A stretch of 64,000 nt of DNA, taken from RPQJ01 sp963823535. GTDB lineage: Bacteria > Pseudomonadota > Gammaproteobacteria > Steroidobacterales > Steroidobacteraceae. Positions 45,614 to 54,212 of the stretch are shown one piece after another. The stretch lies in assembly GCA_963823535.1 (NCBI GenBank), contig CAWGLZ010000006.1:1116001-1180000 (forward strand), read 5' to 3'. Below the pieces are notes generated by a model. The model was not told the origin of the DNA. It made no database searches and saw only the letters and a list, made by a program, of their open reading frames with translations. The position numbers were made by a program, and so were the translations under genes. Position 1 is the stretch's first letter. The number at the start of each line of letters is the position of its first letter.

Positions 45614-45915
45614 ACCGTTACCGGGTTCGTCTCACGATTGAGGCGCTGCACGACCTGAAACGCCTGCAGGCGTTCTTGATCGAGAAGGACCCCGTGGCGG
45701 CGGCCCGTGCCGTGGACGCCATTGAGACCTGTTGCGAGCTGCTCGAATACTCGCCCTTTTCCTGTCGCAAGACCTGGCCGGGCGACCGGCCTCTACTGCG
45801 CGAGCTCGTGATCCCGTTCGGTAGCGCAGGATACGTTGCACTGTTTGAGATCGACGGTCCAGGCCACGTGACGATTCTCGCCGTGCGCCATCAGCGCGAA
45901 GAGGACTACCACTGA
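45610..45915 (+). CDS. ParE/RelE-family toxin
   Basis: 101 residues from a GTG overlapping the antitoxin stop. The ParE-type layout is visible: YRVRLTIEALHDLKRLQAFL, helices ARAVDAIETCCELLEYSPFS, then RKTWPGDRPLLRELVIPFGS and the last strand VTILAVRHQREEDYH. ParE-like toxins poison gyrase; RelE-like ones cut mRNA. Which activity applies cannot be told. Confidence 0.82.
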   Translation: MNRYRVRLTIEALHDLKRLQAFLIEKDPVAAARAVDAIETCCELLEYSPFSCRKTWPGDRPLLRELVIPFGSAGYVALFEIDGPGHVTILAVRHQREEDYH

Positions 45916-45992
45916 GGCCGAATTCTGGATCGGTTCTACCGCGTTCCACGCGCGGTGACGAATTTCCGCTTCGGGCCGAAAGCGCCGGTCGA

Positions 45993-46172
45993 ATGTCCGC
46001 TGTTGGATCGGAACCGCTTGCTGCATTCCGCAGCCTCGCCAAGGAAGCATTGGCGGCCGACGAGGAGATCGAGCGGACCGGCGAGGTGTATCGCGCGGAC
46101 GACGTGCATGCCTGGGTAGAACGCCTGGCCCGCGGTCAGGACGCTGCACGGCCGAAGCCGTGGCGACGGTAG
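45993..46172 (+). CDS. Second ParD-like antitoxin
   Basis: 59 residues: MSAVGSEPLAAFRSLAKEAL, ADEEIERTGEVYRADDVHAW and VERLARGQDAARPKPWRR. The VYRADDVHAW pattern is typical of short antitoxins that precede a ParE-type toxin. The toxin that follows has lost its N-terminal half, so this is an orphan antitoxin. It is 77 bp downstream of the first pair. Confidence 0.7.
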   Translation: MSAVGSEPLAAFRSLAKEALAADEEIERTGEVYRADDVHAWVERLARGQDAARPKPWRR

Positions 46173-46322
46173 TTTATTCGGCGCGTGCACGGCGATGTGC
46201 GAGAGCTCGTGATTTCCTTCGGCCAGACGGGCTACATCGCGCTGTACCGATTCGTCGTCCCGCGGGACGAGGTCAGGGTGCTTGCGATCCGGCATCGGCG
46301 GGAAATCGGATTCGTGCCCTAG
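46173..46322 (+). pseudogene. ParE-family toxin, C-terminal remnant
   Basis: Directly after the antitoxin stop the frame reads FIRRVHGDVRELVISFGQTG, YIALYRFVVPRDEVRVLAIR and HRREIGFVP. This is the C-terminal half of a ParE toxin, similar to the intact toxin upstream (RELVIPFGSAGYVALFEI). No start codon or N-terminal helix remains, so the toxin should be inactive. Confidence 0.8.
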
Positions 46323-46341
46323 GCATGTTGCGGCGGATCAC

Positions 46342-46359
46342 GTGGGTTCGATTCGCATC
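46342..46359 (+). repeat. tRNA-Gly T-arm vestige
   Basis: GTGGGTTCGATTCGCATC matches the T-arm of the tRNA-Gly type whose 3' end is at 49824 (GTGGGTTCGATTCCCATC), with one change. Downstream acceptor bases are lost. It is one of three such vestiges between 46.3 and 51 kb. Confidence 0.45.
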
Positions 46360-46513
46360 CGTGCGAGCAGGGCGATCAAGTCGTCCTCACCGCCGAGCTC
46401 CATGGAGATTGTTGGCTCGGGTCGCCGCGGGCCCGCATAGCCCGTTTCTGAAAGCGCAGGCGGACACCCGGTGGCAGACTTAGGCAATCTCTTCCACCCA
46501 TGAAGGATCAACC

Positions 46514-46897
46514 GTGCTGAATCGAATCACGATCGCCTGCTTGATGCTGGCGGGGGTCATTCACCTCCTGCCGCTGCCCGGTGTCCTGGGGGCGGGCCAG
46601 CTCACACGTTTGTACGGAGTTGCGGCCGACGATTCCAACGTCGGGATCCTGCTGCAGCACCGGGCAGTGCTGTTCGGGCTGCTTGGCGTCTTGCTGATCG
46701 CGGCCGCGTTCCGCCCCGAACTCAGGGCGATCGCGCTGGTCGCAGGGCTTGCAAGCACGGTGTCGTTCCTCGTGATCGCGTGGGGGGTGGGCGGCTACAA
46801 CGCGCAGGTCGCGCGCGTCGTCGTTGCCGACCTCCTGGCCGTGGTCCTGCTCCTGGTGGCCGCCGGCATCGAATGGCGCAAGTCAGGGGTTGCGTGA
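46514..46897 (+). CDS. Small hydrophobic membrane protein
   Basis: 127 residues with four membrane helices (RITIACLMLAGVIHLLPLPG, AVLFGLLGVLLIAAAF, AIALVAGLASTVSFLVIAWG, VVVADLLAVVLLLVAAGIEW). A conserved-looking motif YGVAADDSNVGILLQHRAVL lies between helices one and two. No enzymatic residues are obvious. Function is not recognised. Confidence 0.7.
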   Translation: MLNRITIACLMLAGVIHLLPLPGVLGAGQLTRLYGVAADDSNVGILLQHRAVLFGLLGVLLIAAAFRPELRAIALVAGLASTVSFLVIAWGVGGYNAQVARVVVADLLAVVLLLVAAGIEWRKSGVA

Positions 46898-47075
46898 CGC
46901 GCAATACGGAGGTCGTGTTGGCAGGCAGTGAGGGCCAGCTGTAGTGCTCGAGACAATGGTGCTGCCCGCGAGTCGCTGATCTGGCCGGTCAGCCGGTCCG
47001 CAAAGTCCGCATACCCATCCGCACGCAACCGTTGTACTTTTCGCGGACCCAAGCATCCTGGCCGGAGCACTGACC

Positions 47076-47648
47076 GTGTCGTCGATTGAAGCCCTCTGGC
47101 GGTCGATCACCGCCTGCGCCTGCGCATGCGCCTGCACGCTCACGCTGCTGGCGACTCCCGCCATGGCGGCGGGACAGGCGCCTCCGCCCGTCGCCGTGGG
47201 CCAGGTGCTGCCCGACGTGGTCATGGCTGGCCTGAACGGTCCGCGCAAACCGCTGTCGAGCTACCGCGGACGGCCACTCATCATCAACGTGTGGGCCAGT
47301 TGGTGCAGTCCCTGCCGCAAGGAAGCGGCTTCGCTCGAACGCCTGGCGTGGAGTGAAGCCGGCAGTCGCTACACCGTGATCGGGATTTCGACCGACGACG
47401 ACAGGAACGCCGCGTTGAAGTGGCTTCGACACTCGAATGCCACGATCAGTCACTACATCGACACCGGGCCCCGTTGGGTGCTGGAGCACATGCTCGGCGC
47501 CTCCACCATCCCCGTCACGGTGCTCGTCGACTCCGAGGGTCGCGTCGTCGCAAGGTACCGAGGCGCGCGTGACTGGGACACAGCCGAGTCGATCCAGTTG
47601 ATCGAGCGCGCGTTCGCGGATCGAGGTCGCAAAGCAGCGGCGCGTTGA
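47076..47648 (+). CDS. TlpA/thioredoxin-like periplasmic redoxin
   Basis: 190 residues from a GTG. A Sec signal with several cysteines near its end (ITACACACACTLTLLATPAM) precedes a TlpA-type redoxin domain with the active site WASWCSPCRKEA and the cis-proline STIPVTVLVD. It should reduce or shuffle disulfides in the periplasm, for example in cytochrome c maturation or peroxide defence. It is alone in its transcription direction near the amidohydrolase. Confidence 0.88.
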   Translation: MSSIEALWRSITACACACACTLTLLATPAMAAGQAPPPVAVGQVLPDVVMAGLNGPRKPLSSYRGRPLIINVWASWCSPCRKEAASLERLAWSEAGSRYTVIGISTDDDRNAALKWLRHSNATISHYIDTGPRWVLEHMLGASTIPVTVLVDSEGRVVARYRGARDWDTAESIQLIERAFADRGRKAAAR

Positions 47649-47834
47649 GGAAGTTGTCGCCTTTGGTCGCGGTGCCAGCCTCACGGGCGGGATCCGGCCA
47701 GGAGCGAACGGAACCTGACGTTCGAGCGGCGCCTGCCACAGCTGGTCGGCTCGAGCGAGGCGTCAGGTCGCACCTAGCCCGGATTTCTCACCGATCGCGC
47801 GGCGGTTTCGCGTGGTCACACGCCGATCCTGGCC

Positions 47835-49547
47835 TCAGTCGCGCACCCACACCGTCTTGCCTTCCTTGATCGTCTCGAGCACCTGCACCTGGTTGATCTC
47901 GGCCGGGTCCATCGTGATCGGGTTGTCGGAGAGCACGACGAGGTCGGCGAGCTTGCCCTCCTTGATGGAGCCCTTGTTCGCCTGCTCGCCGAACTGCTCG
48001 GCGCCCCAGAGCGTAATCATCTTCATCGCTTCAAAGGGAGTGACTCGCTCGTCGGGGCCGATGACCGTCCCGGAGCGCGACGTTCGATTCACCGTGGCCC
48101 ATACCACCTGCATCAGGTTGGGCAGCGCCACCGGCGCGTCGGTGTGGCTCGTGGCGTGCAGACCTGTGTTCAGGATCGAACGCATGGGTGCAATTCGCTG
48201 AGCCTGCTCCGGGCCCACGATCTGTTTGTACCAGTCGCCCCAGTAGAAGGTGTGCATCGGGAACATCGAGGGGAAGATGCCGAGCGACCTGAGCGCCTGC
48301 ACCTGGTCCGGGCGGATGAACTGGCCGTGGATGAGCATTACCTGTCCCGGCTTGACGCCGTTCCTGGCGACGACGGGCTTCAGTGCCTCGAACAACTGGT
48401 CGATGGCGGCATCGCCGTTCGTGTGGACCTTGACCGGCCAGCCTTTGGCAAAGGCTTCGTCGATGTACGCCTCGACCTGCCTGGTATCGGGGATGGCGGG
48501 GTAGCCCTTGTAGCCGGCGTCCTGGCCATCGGGCGGGATGAGATAAGGCACCGTGCGCCAAGCCGTGCGGCCCTGCGGCGAACCGTCGAGCGTGATCTTG
48601 AGTCCGCCGAGTCGGTAGTGATTCGAGTACGTGTCGCTGAACCCGGTGTCGAGCGCCGAGCGGCCGGTGTAGTCCATCCAGCCGATGAAATCGATGTCGA
48701 CCAGTCCGCGCCTGGCGGCATCGGCCATGTCGGCGTGCATCGGGCCGAACATGCGGCCTTCATTGGCCGTGGTGTAGCCGTAGCTCTTGGCCATCTCGAG
48801 CCCGCGATTGAGGAAATAGTCTTTCCCCTCCCGCGTGGTTGGCTGGAGCGTCAACATGTGCGGAATGGCGGCCAGCTCTTCCAGCACACCGTTCGGTGTC
48901 TTGCCGTCGGCCTCGCGGCGGATCACGCCGCCCTCGGGATTCGGCGTGCTGGCGTTGTAACCAATCAACTTCAGGCCGAACGTGTTGACTGCCGCGAAGT
49001 GGCCCGAAATGTGAGTGGCCATCACTGGTAAGGTGGTCGAGACTTGGTCCAGGTCTTCGCGCGTGGGATGGCGGCCAAGCAGGGCATCGTCGTAGCCGAC
49101 GCCGAAGATCCAGCCGGTCCGCGCCACGTCCGGCCCGGCGGCGAAGGACTTCAACTTTTCGACGACGTCGTCCACGGTGTTGACCGTGCCGTCCGGTGGT
49201 GCGAGCAGGTTGGCTCCGACGGCCTGCATGCCGAACTGCTGGGCGTGCGCATGACCGTCGATGAACCCGGGCATCAGCGTCTTGCCGCCGAGGTCCTTCA
49301 CCACCGTGCCTACTGCTTTTTGCTTGAGCGCGTCCGCCTTGCTGCCGACAAAAGTGATCCGGCCGTCGTCCACGACGATCGCTTCGGCGGTGGCGGGCTG
49401 ATCACCTTCCATCGTGACGATGGGGCCGCCGGTGATGATGAGGTCAGCGGCCGCGCCGGGGAGGGTGGTTTCGGCAGGCTTCTTGCTGCAGCCGGCAAGT
49501 ACGACGGTGGCGACGAGGATCGAGGCGATGGCCGGGCGGTGATTCAT
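47835..49547 (-). CDS. Lipoprotein amidohydrolase, YtcJ-like (metal-dependent hydrolase)
   Basis: 570 residues with a lipoprotein signal (VATVVLAGC). The amidohydrolase fold is clear: ADLIITGGPIVTMEGDQPAT at the N-terminus, metal ligands in LMPGFIDGHAHAQQFGMQAV, a later KVHTNGDAAIDQLFEALKPV and the C-terminal PMRSILNTGLHATSHTDAPV plus IKEGKLADLVVLSDNPITMD. Family members hydrolyse cyclic amides or N-acyl compounds. The substrate here is unknown. The membrane anchor suggests it acts in the periplasm. Confidence 0.87.
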   Translation of the reverse strand: MNHRPAIASILVATVVLAGCSKKPAETTLPGAAADLIITGGPIVTMEGDQPATAEAIVVDDGRITFVGSKADALKQKAVGTVVKDLGGKTLMPGFIDGHAHAQQFGMQAVGANLLAPPDGTVNTVDDVVEKLKSFAAGPDVARTGWIFGVGYDDALLGRHPTREDLDQVSTTLPVMATHISGHFAAVNTFGLKLIGYNASTPNPEGGVIRREADGKTPNGVLEELAAIPHMLTLQPTTREGKDYFLNRGLEMAKSYGYTTANEGRMFGPMHADMADAARRGLVDIDFIGWMDYTGRSALDTGFSDTYSNHYRLGGLKITLDGSPQGRTAWRTVPYLIPPDGQDAGYKGYPAIPDTRQVEAYIDEAFAKGWPVKVHTNGDAAIDQLFEALKPVVARNGVKPGQVMLIHGQFIRPDQVQALRSLGIFPSMFPMHTFYWGDWYKQIVGPEQAQRIAPMRSILNTGLHATSHTDAPVALPNLMQVVWATVNRTSRSGTVIGPDERVTPFEAMKMITLWGAEQFGEQANKGSIKEGKLADLVVLSDNPITMDPAEINQVQVLETIKEGKTVWVRD

Positions 49548-49823
49548 GAATGCTTCCTTGGCTCTGGGCCGTGAACGTGCCGACTGACGGACCCAGAGAT
49601 GTTGTCATTGGCGACAATCTATCAAAGGCTGGCCTCATTGCCACTGACCGTAGATGACCAGGAACAGGTGTTTTCGCAGCGGGGCCGGCTTTCGCGCCAG
49701 CTGAGCGCCTTTCCATACGCAGTTCATCAGCCTGGAGTGGCTGGTTTCGCTGGAACGTGCGGCACCGGTGTTCCACGCGGGCCATGAATCTGGCGGAGTG
49801 ATAGACCTGCCCATGCGGCGCGA

Positions 49824-49851
49824 GTGGGTTCGATTCCCATCACCCGCTCCA
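49824..49851 (+). repeat. tRNA-Gly 3' end (T-arm plus acceptor)
   Basis: GTGGGTTCGATTCCCATC followed by ACCCGCTCCA gives a paired T-arm, the acceptor CACCCGC and an encoded CCA. The acceptor is complementary to GCGGGTG at 16157, so this could be the missing 3' part of that broken tRNA, 33.7 kb away, or an attachment-site copy. No anticodon arm precedes it. Confidence 0.7.
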
Positions 49852-50070
49852 ATCCCTACTTCTACCTCGCCCCCGACTGTCGCACGACGCAGCTAGCGCT
49901 GACGCCCCTCGGCAATCTTCTTGAGCCCGGCAGCATCCACGACCCGACGCTAATGACGCCCACAGCTCCTCAAGTATCATGGTCGTGTCAACCGCAACGG
50001 TTCGCTGCCGTGCTGGCGCTGCTATCGCTTGGCGCACCGGCCGATCATTGTTTGAAGGATCACGAACGTC

Positions 50071-50862
50071 ATGCTGAATCGAGTTCTCCGCACCACGCAC
50101 GTGGGCTGGCTGCTCACGCTTGGGGCCGTGATGCCACCGGCTGCGCTCGCGGCTGTGACGCCGGCGGCCGAGCGCGCGCCGCCGTCTCCCTCGCTCACGG
50201 TCGAACTGGGTGCCGCCTGGCAGCTGCGCAACACCGCGCAGGTATCAAACGAACCACCAAACACGCGGTTCAAGATTGACGAACTGGTCGGCGACGGTCC
50301 GTTTCCGGCCGGACGCGTGGTTCTCGACTGGCCGCTGAATCACAAGCATCTTCTACGATTCGTCATCGCACCGCTCGGCGTCGAGGAGACCGGCACCGCT
50401 GCGCAGCCCATCGTGTTCCAGGACACGACATTCGCGCCCGGCCCGATCAAGGTGAGTTACCGGTTCGATTCCTACCGGGCAAGCTATCGCTACGTGTTTT
50501 ACGAGCGCGAGCGGTGGACATGGTCTGGAGGCGCCACGCTGAATATCCGCGATGCGGAGATCCGTCTGAAGCAGGGCATGCTGACGCGAGCGGAAAAGAA
50601 CACAGGCCTCGTACCCCTGCTGGCGCTCGAAGGCCAGTGGCGCTTTGCGCCTGGCTGGTACGGCCTGCTCGACTTCGAGGGCCTCGCCGCACCGCAGGGT
50701 CGCGCAATCGACGCGGCGCTGAAGCTTGGCTACGATGTCACGCCGAACATCACGATCGCAGGCGGGTACCGCATCCTCGACGGCGGCGCGGACAACGACG
50801 ACTTGTACACGTTCGCGCGCTTCGACTCTGCCGTGATCGGACTGACGTGGAGGTTCCGCTAG
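50071..50862 (+). CDS. Outer membrane beta-barrel protein, hypothetical
   Basis: 263 residues with a Sec signal (HVGWLLTLGAVMPPAALAAV) and strands of alternating hydrophobic residues ending in aromatic WRFR, as expected for a barrel. Strands such as FDSYRASYRYVFYERERWTW and ITIAGGYRILDGGADNDDLY recur. No enzymatic motif is seen. It lies between two tRNA-Gly 3' vestiges and seems to be the only gene of that segment. Confidence 0.72.
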   Translation: MLNRVLRTTHVGWLLTLGAVMPPAALAAVTPAAERAPPSPSLTVELGAAWQLRNTAQVSNEPPNTRFKIDELVGDGPFPAGRVVLDWPLNHKHLLRFVIAPLGVEETGTAAQPIVFQDTTFAPGPIKVSYRFDSYRASYRYVFYERERWTWSGGATLNIRDAEIRLKQGMLTRAEKNTGLVPLLALEGQWRFAPGWYGLLDFEGLAAPQGRAIDAALKLGYDVTPNITIAGGYRILDGGADNDDLYTFARFDSAVIGLTWRFR

Positions 50863-50932
50863 ACGTCAACGGGACGGCTCACCTGCGTCGCTCGCAGATG
50901 ATTGATTCAAGTCCGGATCGTGCAGTGGTCAC

Positions 50933-50960
50933 GCGGGTTCGATTCACATCAGCCGCTCGA
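50933..50960 (+). repeat. Degenerate tRNA-Gly 3' end
   Basis: GCGGGTTCGATTCACATCAG followed by CCGCTCGA, close to the T-arm and acceptor of tRNA-Gly. The bases after it (CTTCCCCGCCAGG) also resemble those after the chimeric tRNA at 26577 (CTTTCCCGCCAGG), so the two may be the ends of one inserted block. Confidence 0.6.
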
Positions 50961-51014
50961 CTTCCCCGCCAGGGAGGTGGCGCCGCAAGCAGATGTTCAG
51001 TGATGCAATGGCCA

Positions 51015-51047
51015 AGACGCCCCGAGCCGGTGCCGGTCGGGGCGTCT
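51015..51047 (-). terminator. Strong hairpin after cytosolic katG
   Basis: AGACGCCCCGA pairs with TCGGGGCGTCT around an inner GCCGG/CCGG stem, about 10 bp past the katG stop on the minus strand. A short T-containing tail follows. Confidence 0.75.
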
Positions 51048-51055
51048 CGTCGCGG

Positions 51056-53248
51056 TTACGCGAGATCGAAGCGATCCAGGTTCATCACCTTGCTCCAGGC
51101 CGCCACGAAGTCCTCGACGAACTTCCGCTTGTTGTCGTCACAGGCATAAACCTCGGCCAGTGCCCTGAGCTCGGAGTTCGAGCCGAACACCAGGTCGACC
51201 CGGGTGCCCGTCCACTCGACCCGACCCGACGAGCGATCACGCCCTTCGTAGACCCCGTCGGCGGAAGAGGGACGCCACTCGATGTTCATGTCGAGCAGGT
51301 TGACGAAGAAGTCGTTGGTCAGGGTCTCCGGCCTGCGGGTGAGCACGCCGTGCTTCGATTGCCCGACGGTGGCGTTCAATGCGCGCAGGCCGCCGACCAG
51401 TACCGTCATCTCGGGAGCGGTCAGCGTCATCAACTGGGCGCGGTCCAGCAGCAGTTCCTCGGCGGGCGTACCGGCGCCTGCCCGGAGGTAGTTCCGGAAG
51501 CCGTCCGCGACGGGCTCCAGCACGTCGAACGTCTCCACGTCGGTCTGCGCCTGCGACGCGTCCGTGCGCCCCGGCGAGAAGGGCACCTCGACCTCCTGGC
51601 CGCCCTTTCTCGCGGCTTCCTCGACCGCCGCGCCGCCCGCCAGCACGATGAGATCCGCCAGCGAGATGCGCTTCCTGCCGGAGTGGACTTCGCCGAACGC
51701 CGTCCGGATGACTTCGAGCCCCCGAAGGACCCTGGCGAGTTCACCGGGCTGATTGGCTTCCCAGTCCTTCTGCGGCGCGAGGCGAATCCGTGCGCCGTTG
51801 GCACCGCCGCGCTTGTCGGAGTCGCGGAACGTCGCGGCCGATGCCCACGCCGTGGTCACGAGCTGCGAGATCGACAGGCCCGAGGCGAGGATCGTGGCCT
51901 TCAGCGCCGCGATGTCCTGCTCGTTGACCAGTTCGTGGTCCACCGCCGGGACCGGGTCCTGCCAGATCAACTCTTCGGCCGGCACCTCCGGCCCCAGGTA
52001 GCGGGCACGCGGACCCATGTCGCGGTGCGTGAGCTTGAACCAGGCACGGGCGAATGCGTCGGCGAACTCCTGCGGATTCTGGTGGAACCGGCGCGAGACT
52101 TTCTCGTAGGCCGGGTCGAAGCGCAGCGACAGGTCGGCCGTGGTCATCATCGGCGGGTGCTTCTTCGACGGGTCGTGGGCGTCCGGAATCATGTGCTCCG
52201 GTCGGACGTTCTTCGGCACCCACTGGTGGGCACCGGCCGGACTCTTCGTCAGTTCCCAGTCGTAGCCGAAGAGCATGTCGAAGTAGCCCATGTCCCACTG
52301 CGTCGGGTTTGGCTTCCAGGCACCCTCGATGCCGCTGGTGGTGGTGTGTACGCCCTTGCCTGTGCCAAAAGCGTTCTTCCAGCCGAGACCCATCTCCTCG
52401 ATGGGGGCGCCTTCCGGTTCGCGGCCCACCAGTGCCGGATCACCCGCGCCGTGGCACTTGCCGAAGGTGTGGCCGCCGGCGACTAGCGCCACGGTCTCCG
52501 CGTCGTTCATCGCCATGCGTGCAAAAGTCTCGCGCACGTCACGCCCCGAGGCGACCGGGTCTGGATTGCCGTTCGGGCCCTCCGGGTTCACATAGATGAG
52601 ACCCATCTGCACGGCACCCAGCGGGTTCTCCAGTTCGCGGTCACCGGTGTAGCGTTCGTCACCGAGCCAGGCGGTCTCCTTGCCCCAGTAGATGTCGTCC
52701 TCCGGTTCCCAGATGTCCTCACGTCCGCCGCCGAAGCCGAAAGTCCTGAAGCCCATGGATTCGAGCGCACAGTTGCCGGCGAGGATCATCAGGTCGGCCC
52801 AGGAGATCCTGTTGCCGTACTTCTTCTTGACGGGCCACAGCAGCCGGCGCGCCTTGTCGAGGTTGCCGTTGTCCGGCCAGCTGTTGATCGGCGCGAAGCG
52901 CTGGTTACCGGTGGCGCCGCCGCCGCGCCCGTCAAAGGTCCGGTAGGTGCCCGCGCTGTGCCAGGCCATGCGGATGAACAAGCCACCGTAGTGGCCCCAG
53001 TCGGCGGGCCACCAGTCCTGTGAGTCAGTCATCAACGCATGGAGGTCCTTCTTCAGCGCGGCCAGGTCGAGCTTCTTGAATTGCTCGGCATAGTCGAACT
53101 GCTCGCCCATGGGGTTGGACTTCGCAGAGTGCTGGCGCAGGATCTGGAGGTTCAACCGGTTGGGCCACCAGTCGGTGTTCGACTGGGCGCCTGCGCGAAC
53201 GCGGGCACCCTGCATCGCGGCGAACGGGCACTTCGCTTCACTCGACAT
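51056..53248 (-). CDS. katG: Catalase-peroxidase KatG, cytosolic
   Basis: 730 residues without a signal peptide. Distal pocket R93/W96/H97 in FIRMAWHSAGTYR, proximal histidine in VAGGHTFGKCHG and the crosslink tyrosine in LIYVNPEGP and methionine in ARMAMND are all present. It removes hydrogen peroxide and can act as a peroxidase. It differs clearly from the exported KatG at 9894 (different insert and C-terminal sequence), so the two are not a recent duplication. A strong terminator hairpin follows. Confidence 0.95.
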   Translation of the reverse strand: MSSEAKCPFAAMQGARVRAGAQSNTDWWPNRLNLQILRQHSAKSNPMGEQFDYAEQFKKLDLAALKKDLHALMTDSQDWWPADWGHYGGLFIRMAWHSAGTYRTFDGRGGGATGNQRFAPINSWPDNGNLDKARRLLWPVKKKYGNRISWADLMILAGNCALESMGFRTFGFGGGREDIWEPEDDIYWGKETAWLGDERYTGDRELENPLGAVQMGLIYVNPEGPNGNPDPVASGRDVRETFARMAMNDAETVALVAGGHTFGKCHGAGDPALVGREPEGAPIEEMGLGWKNAFGTGKGVHTTTSGIEGAWKPNPTQWDMGYFDMLFGYDWELTKSPAGAHQWVPKNVRPEHMIPDAHDPSKKHPPMMTTADLSLRFDPAYEKVSRRFHQNPQEFADAFARAWFKLTHRDMGPRARYLGPEVPAEELIWQDPVPAVDHELVNEQDIAALKATILASGLSISQLVTTAWASAATFRDSDKRGGANGARIRLAPQKDWEANQPGELARVLRGLEVIRTAFGEVHSGRKRISLADLIVLAGGAAVEEAARKGGQEVEVPFSPGRTDASQAQTDVETFDVLEPVADGFRNYLRAGAGTPAEELLLDRAQLMTLTAPEMTVLVGGLRALNATVGQSKHGVLTRRPETLTNDFFVNLLDMNIEWRPSSADGVYEGRDRSSGRVEWTGTRVDLVFGSNSELRALAEVYACDDNKRKFVEDFVAAWSKVMNLDRFDLA

Positions 53249-53420
53249 GGCTTGCTCCTTGCGCAGTCAGTTGCGCTGTCGCTCCACTGTAGACGGGCAG
53301 CATTTGGGTATCCAATCAATTCCGTTGATGGAGGACATAGGCAGGCTCTCTCGAACCTGCAGAGTCGTGAGCGATAAACGGCGAGCAATAGGGGCGCAAG
53401 CGCCGATCAGGCGCAATGCT

Positions 53421-53582
53421 TCAGCCGCCGCTCACGGTCTGGAGCGTCTGCGCGAAGCTGTCCTCGAGTTCCATCAGCGCCGGATCACCCGCCATCTTCG
53501 TGGTGGCGATCTCACCCACGGTCACGCTGTCGCTGACCAGTGCGCAGCAGGCGTTCAGCCGGTTGACGCCGCCGAACGCCGA
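53421..53582 (-). pseudogene. META-domain remnant after the YbaY gene
   Basis: In the same frame as the YbaY gene and immediately after its stop, the sequence reads SAFGGVNRLNACCALVSDSV, TVGEIATTKMAGDPALMELE and DSFAQTLQTVSGG. This is the C-terminal half of a META/HslJ domain (FGGVNR in place of the usual FSGCNR). YbaY-META fusion lipoproteins are known in proteobacteria, so this looks like a fusion that lost its middle and gained a stop. Confidence 0.7.
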
Positions 53583-54020
53583 TCAGTTCCTGCCGACCGC
53601 CTTGAGCACGAGGTCGACGTGCGCCGGGGCCCCGCGCGTAATCACGGCATAGTCCTGGTCGCTGATGAACATCAGGCGACCGCCGTCCTCGATGCGGGCT
53701 TGCACCGCGTAACTCATCCGCGGGTCGATGCCGGCAGGGTCGTAGGCAATGGAGAACGGGAACGGCACCTGCTTGCCGGCCGCCTCGATCCGCCGCTCGC
53801 CGAGCACGACGGCGGGGGCATCGGCCCGCGAAACGTCGACGAGCTTCACGCTGATCACGGCAGTGGGCGACAGCGCGATGCGTTCACGATACGCAATCGT
53901 GCCCGTGACCTGCGCAGTGCCGGGGTTGTCGGCGTGTGGCACGACGCCGGCCGTCGAGCAGCCCGCGAGCCAGCCGACCAGGCCCAGGACTGGCATGAAG
54001 GTCAACTTACCGTACAACAT
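53583..54020 (-). CDS. YbaY family lipoprotein
   Basis: 145 residues from the ATG at 54020. A lipoprotein signal (LTFMPVLGLVGWLAGC) is followed by the YbaY/pilotin-like beta domain: VTGTIAYRERIALSPTAVIS, VKLVDVSRADAPAVVLGERR and FPFSIAYDPAGIDPRMSYAV. Similar to the periplasmic lipoprotein YbaY of enterics and to pilotin chaperones. The stop is followed in frame by a META-domain remnant, so the protein is probably shortened. Confidence 0.8.
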   Translation of the reverse strand: MLYGKLTFMPVLGLVGWLAGCSTAGVVPHADNPGTAQVTGTIAYRERIALSPTAVISVKLVDVSRADAPAVVLGERRIEAAGKQVPFPFSIAYDPAGIDPRMSYAVQARIEDGGRLMFISDQDYAVITRGAPAHVDLVLKAVGRN

Positions 54021-54212
54021 CGCTTCAACCCTCTGTAGGTGGGTGGCAGGCCGCAGTTTATCGCCCCGGGCCGCCAGCACTTCGACGACGGGGGGTGGGA
54101 ATGCCGCCGATGCACCTTTCCTGGCAACCGTCTGAAGTGTCAACGACCGGGGATTCCCTGGTCGTTCCGCGACGGCAAGGCACCTCTGGCCATGCCCGCA
54201 GATGGCACGGGC

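Noticed and set aside
50462..50475. GGTTCGATTCC inside the barrel gene at 50071
   Set aside because: It encodes RFDS in a good coding frame and has no acceptor sequence; coincidence.
53249..53420. OxyR site before cytosolic katG
   Set aside because: ATAG/CTAT-like half sites are present but spacing does not fit the four-element OxyR pattern.
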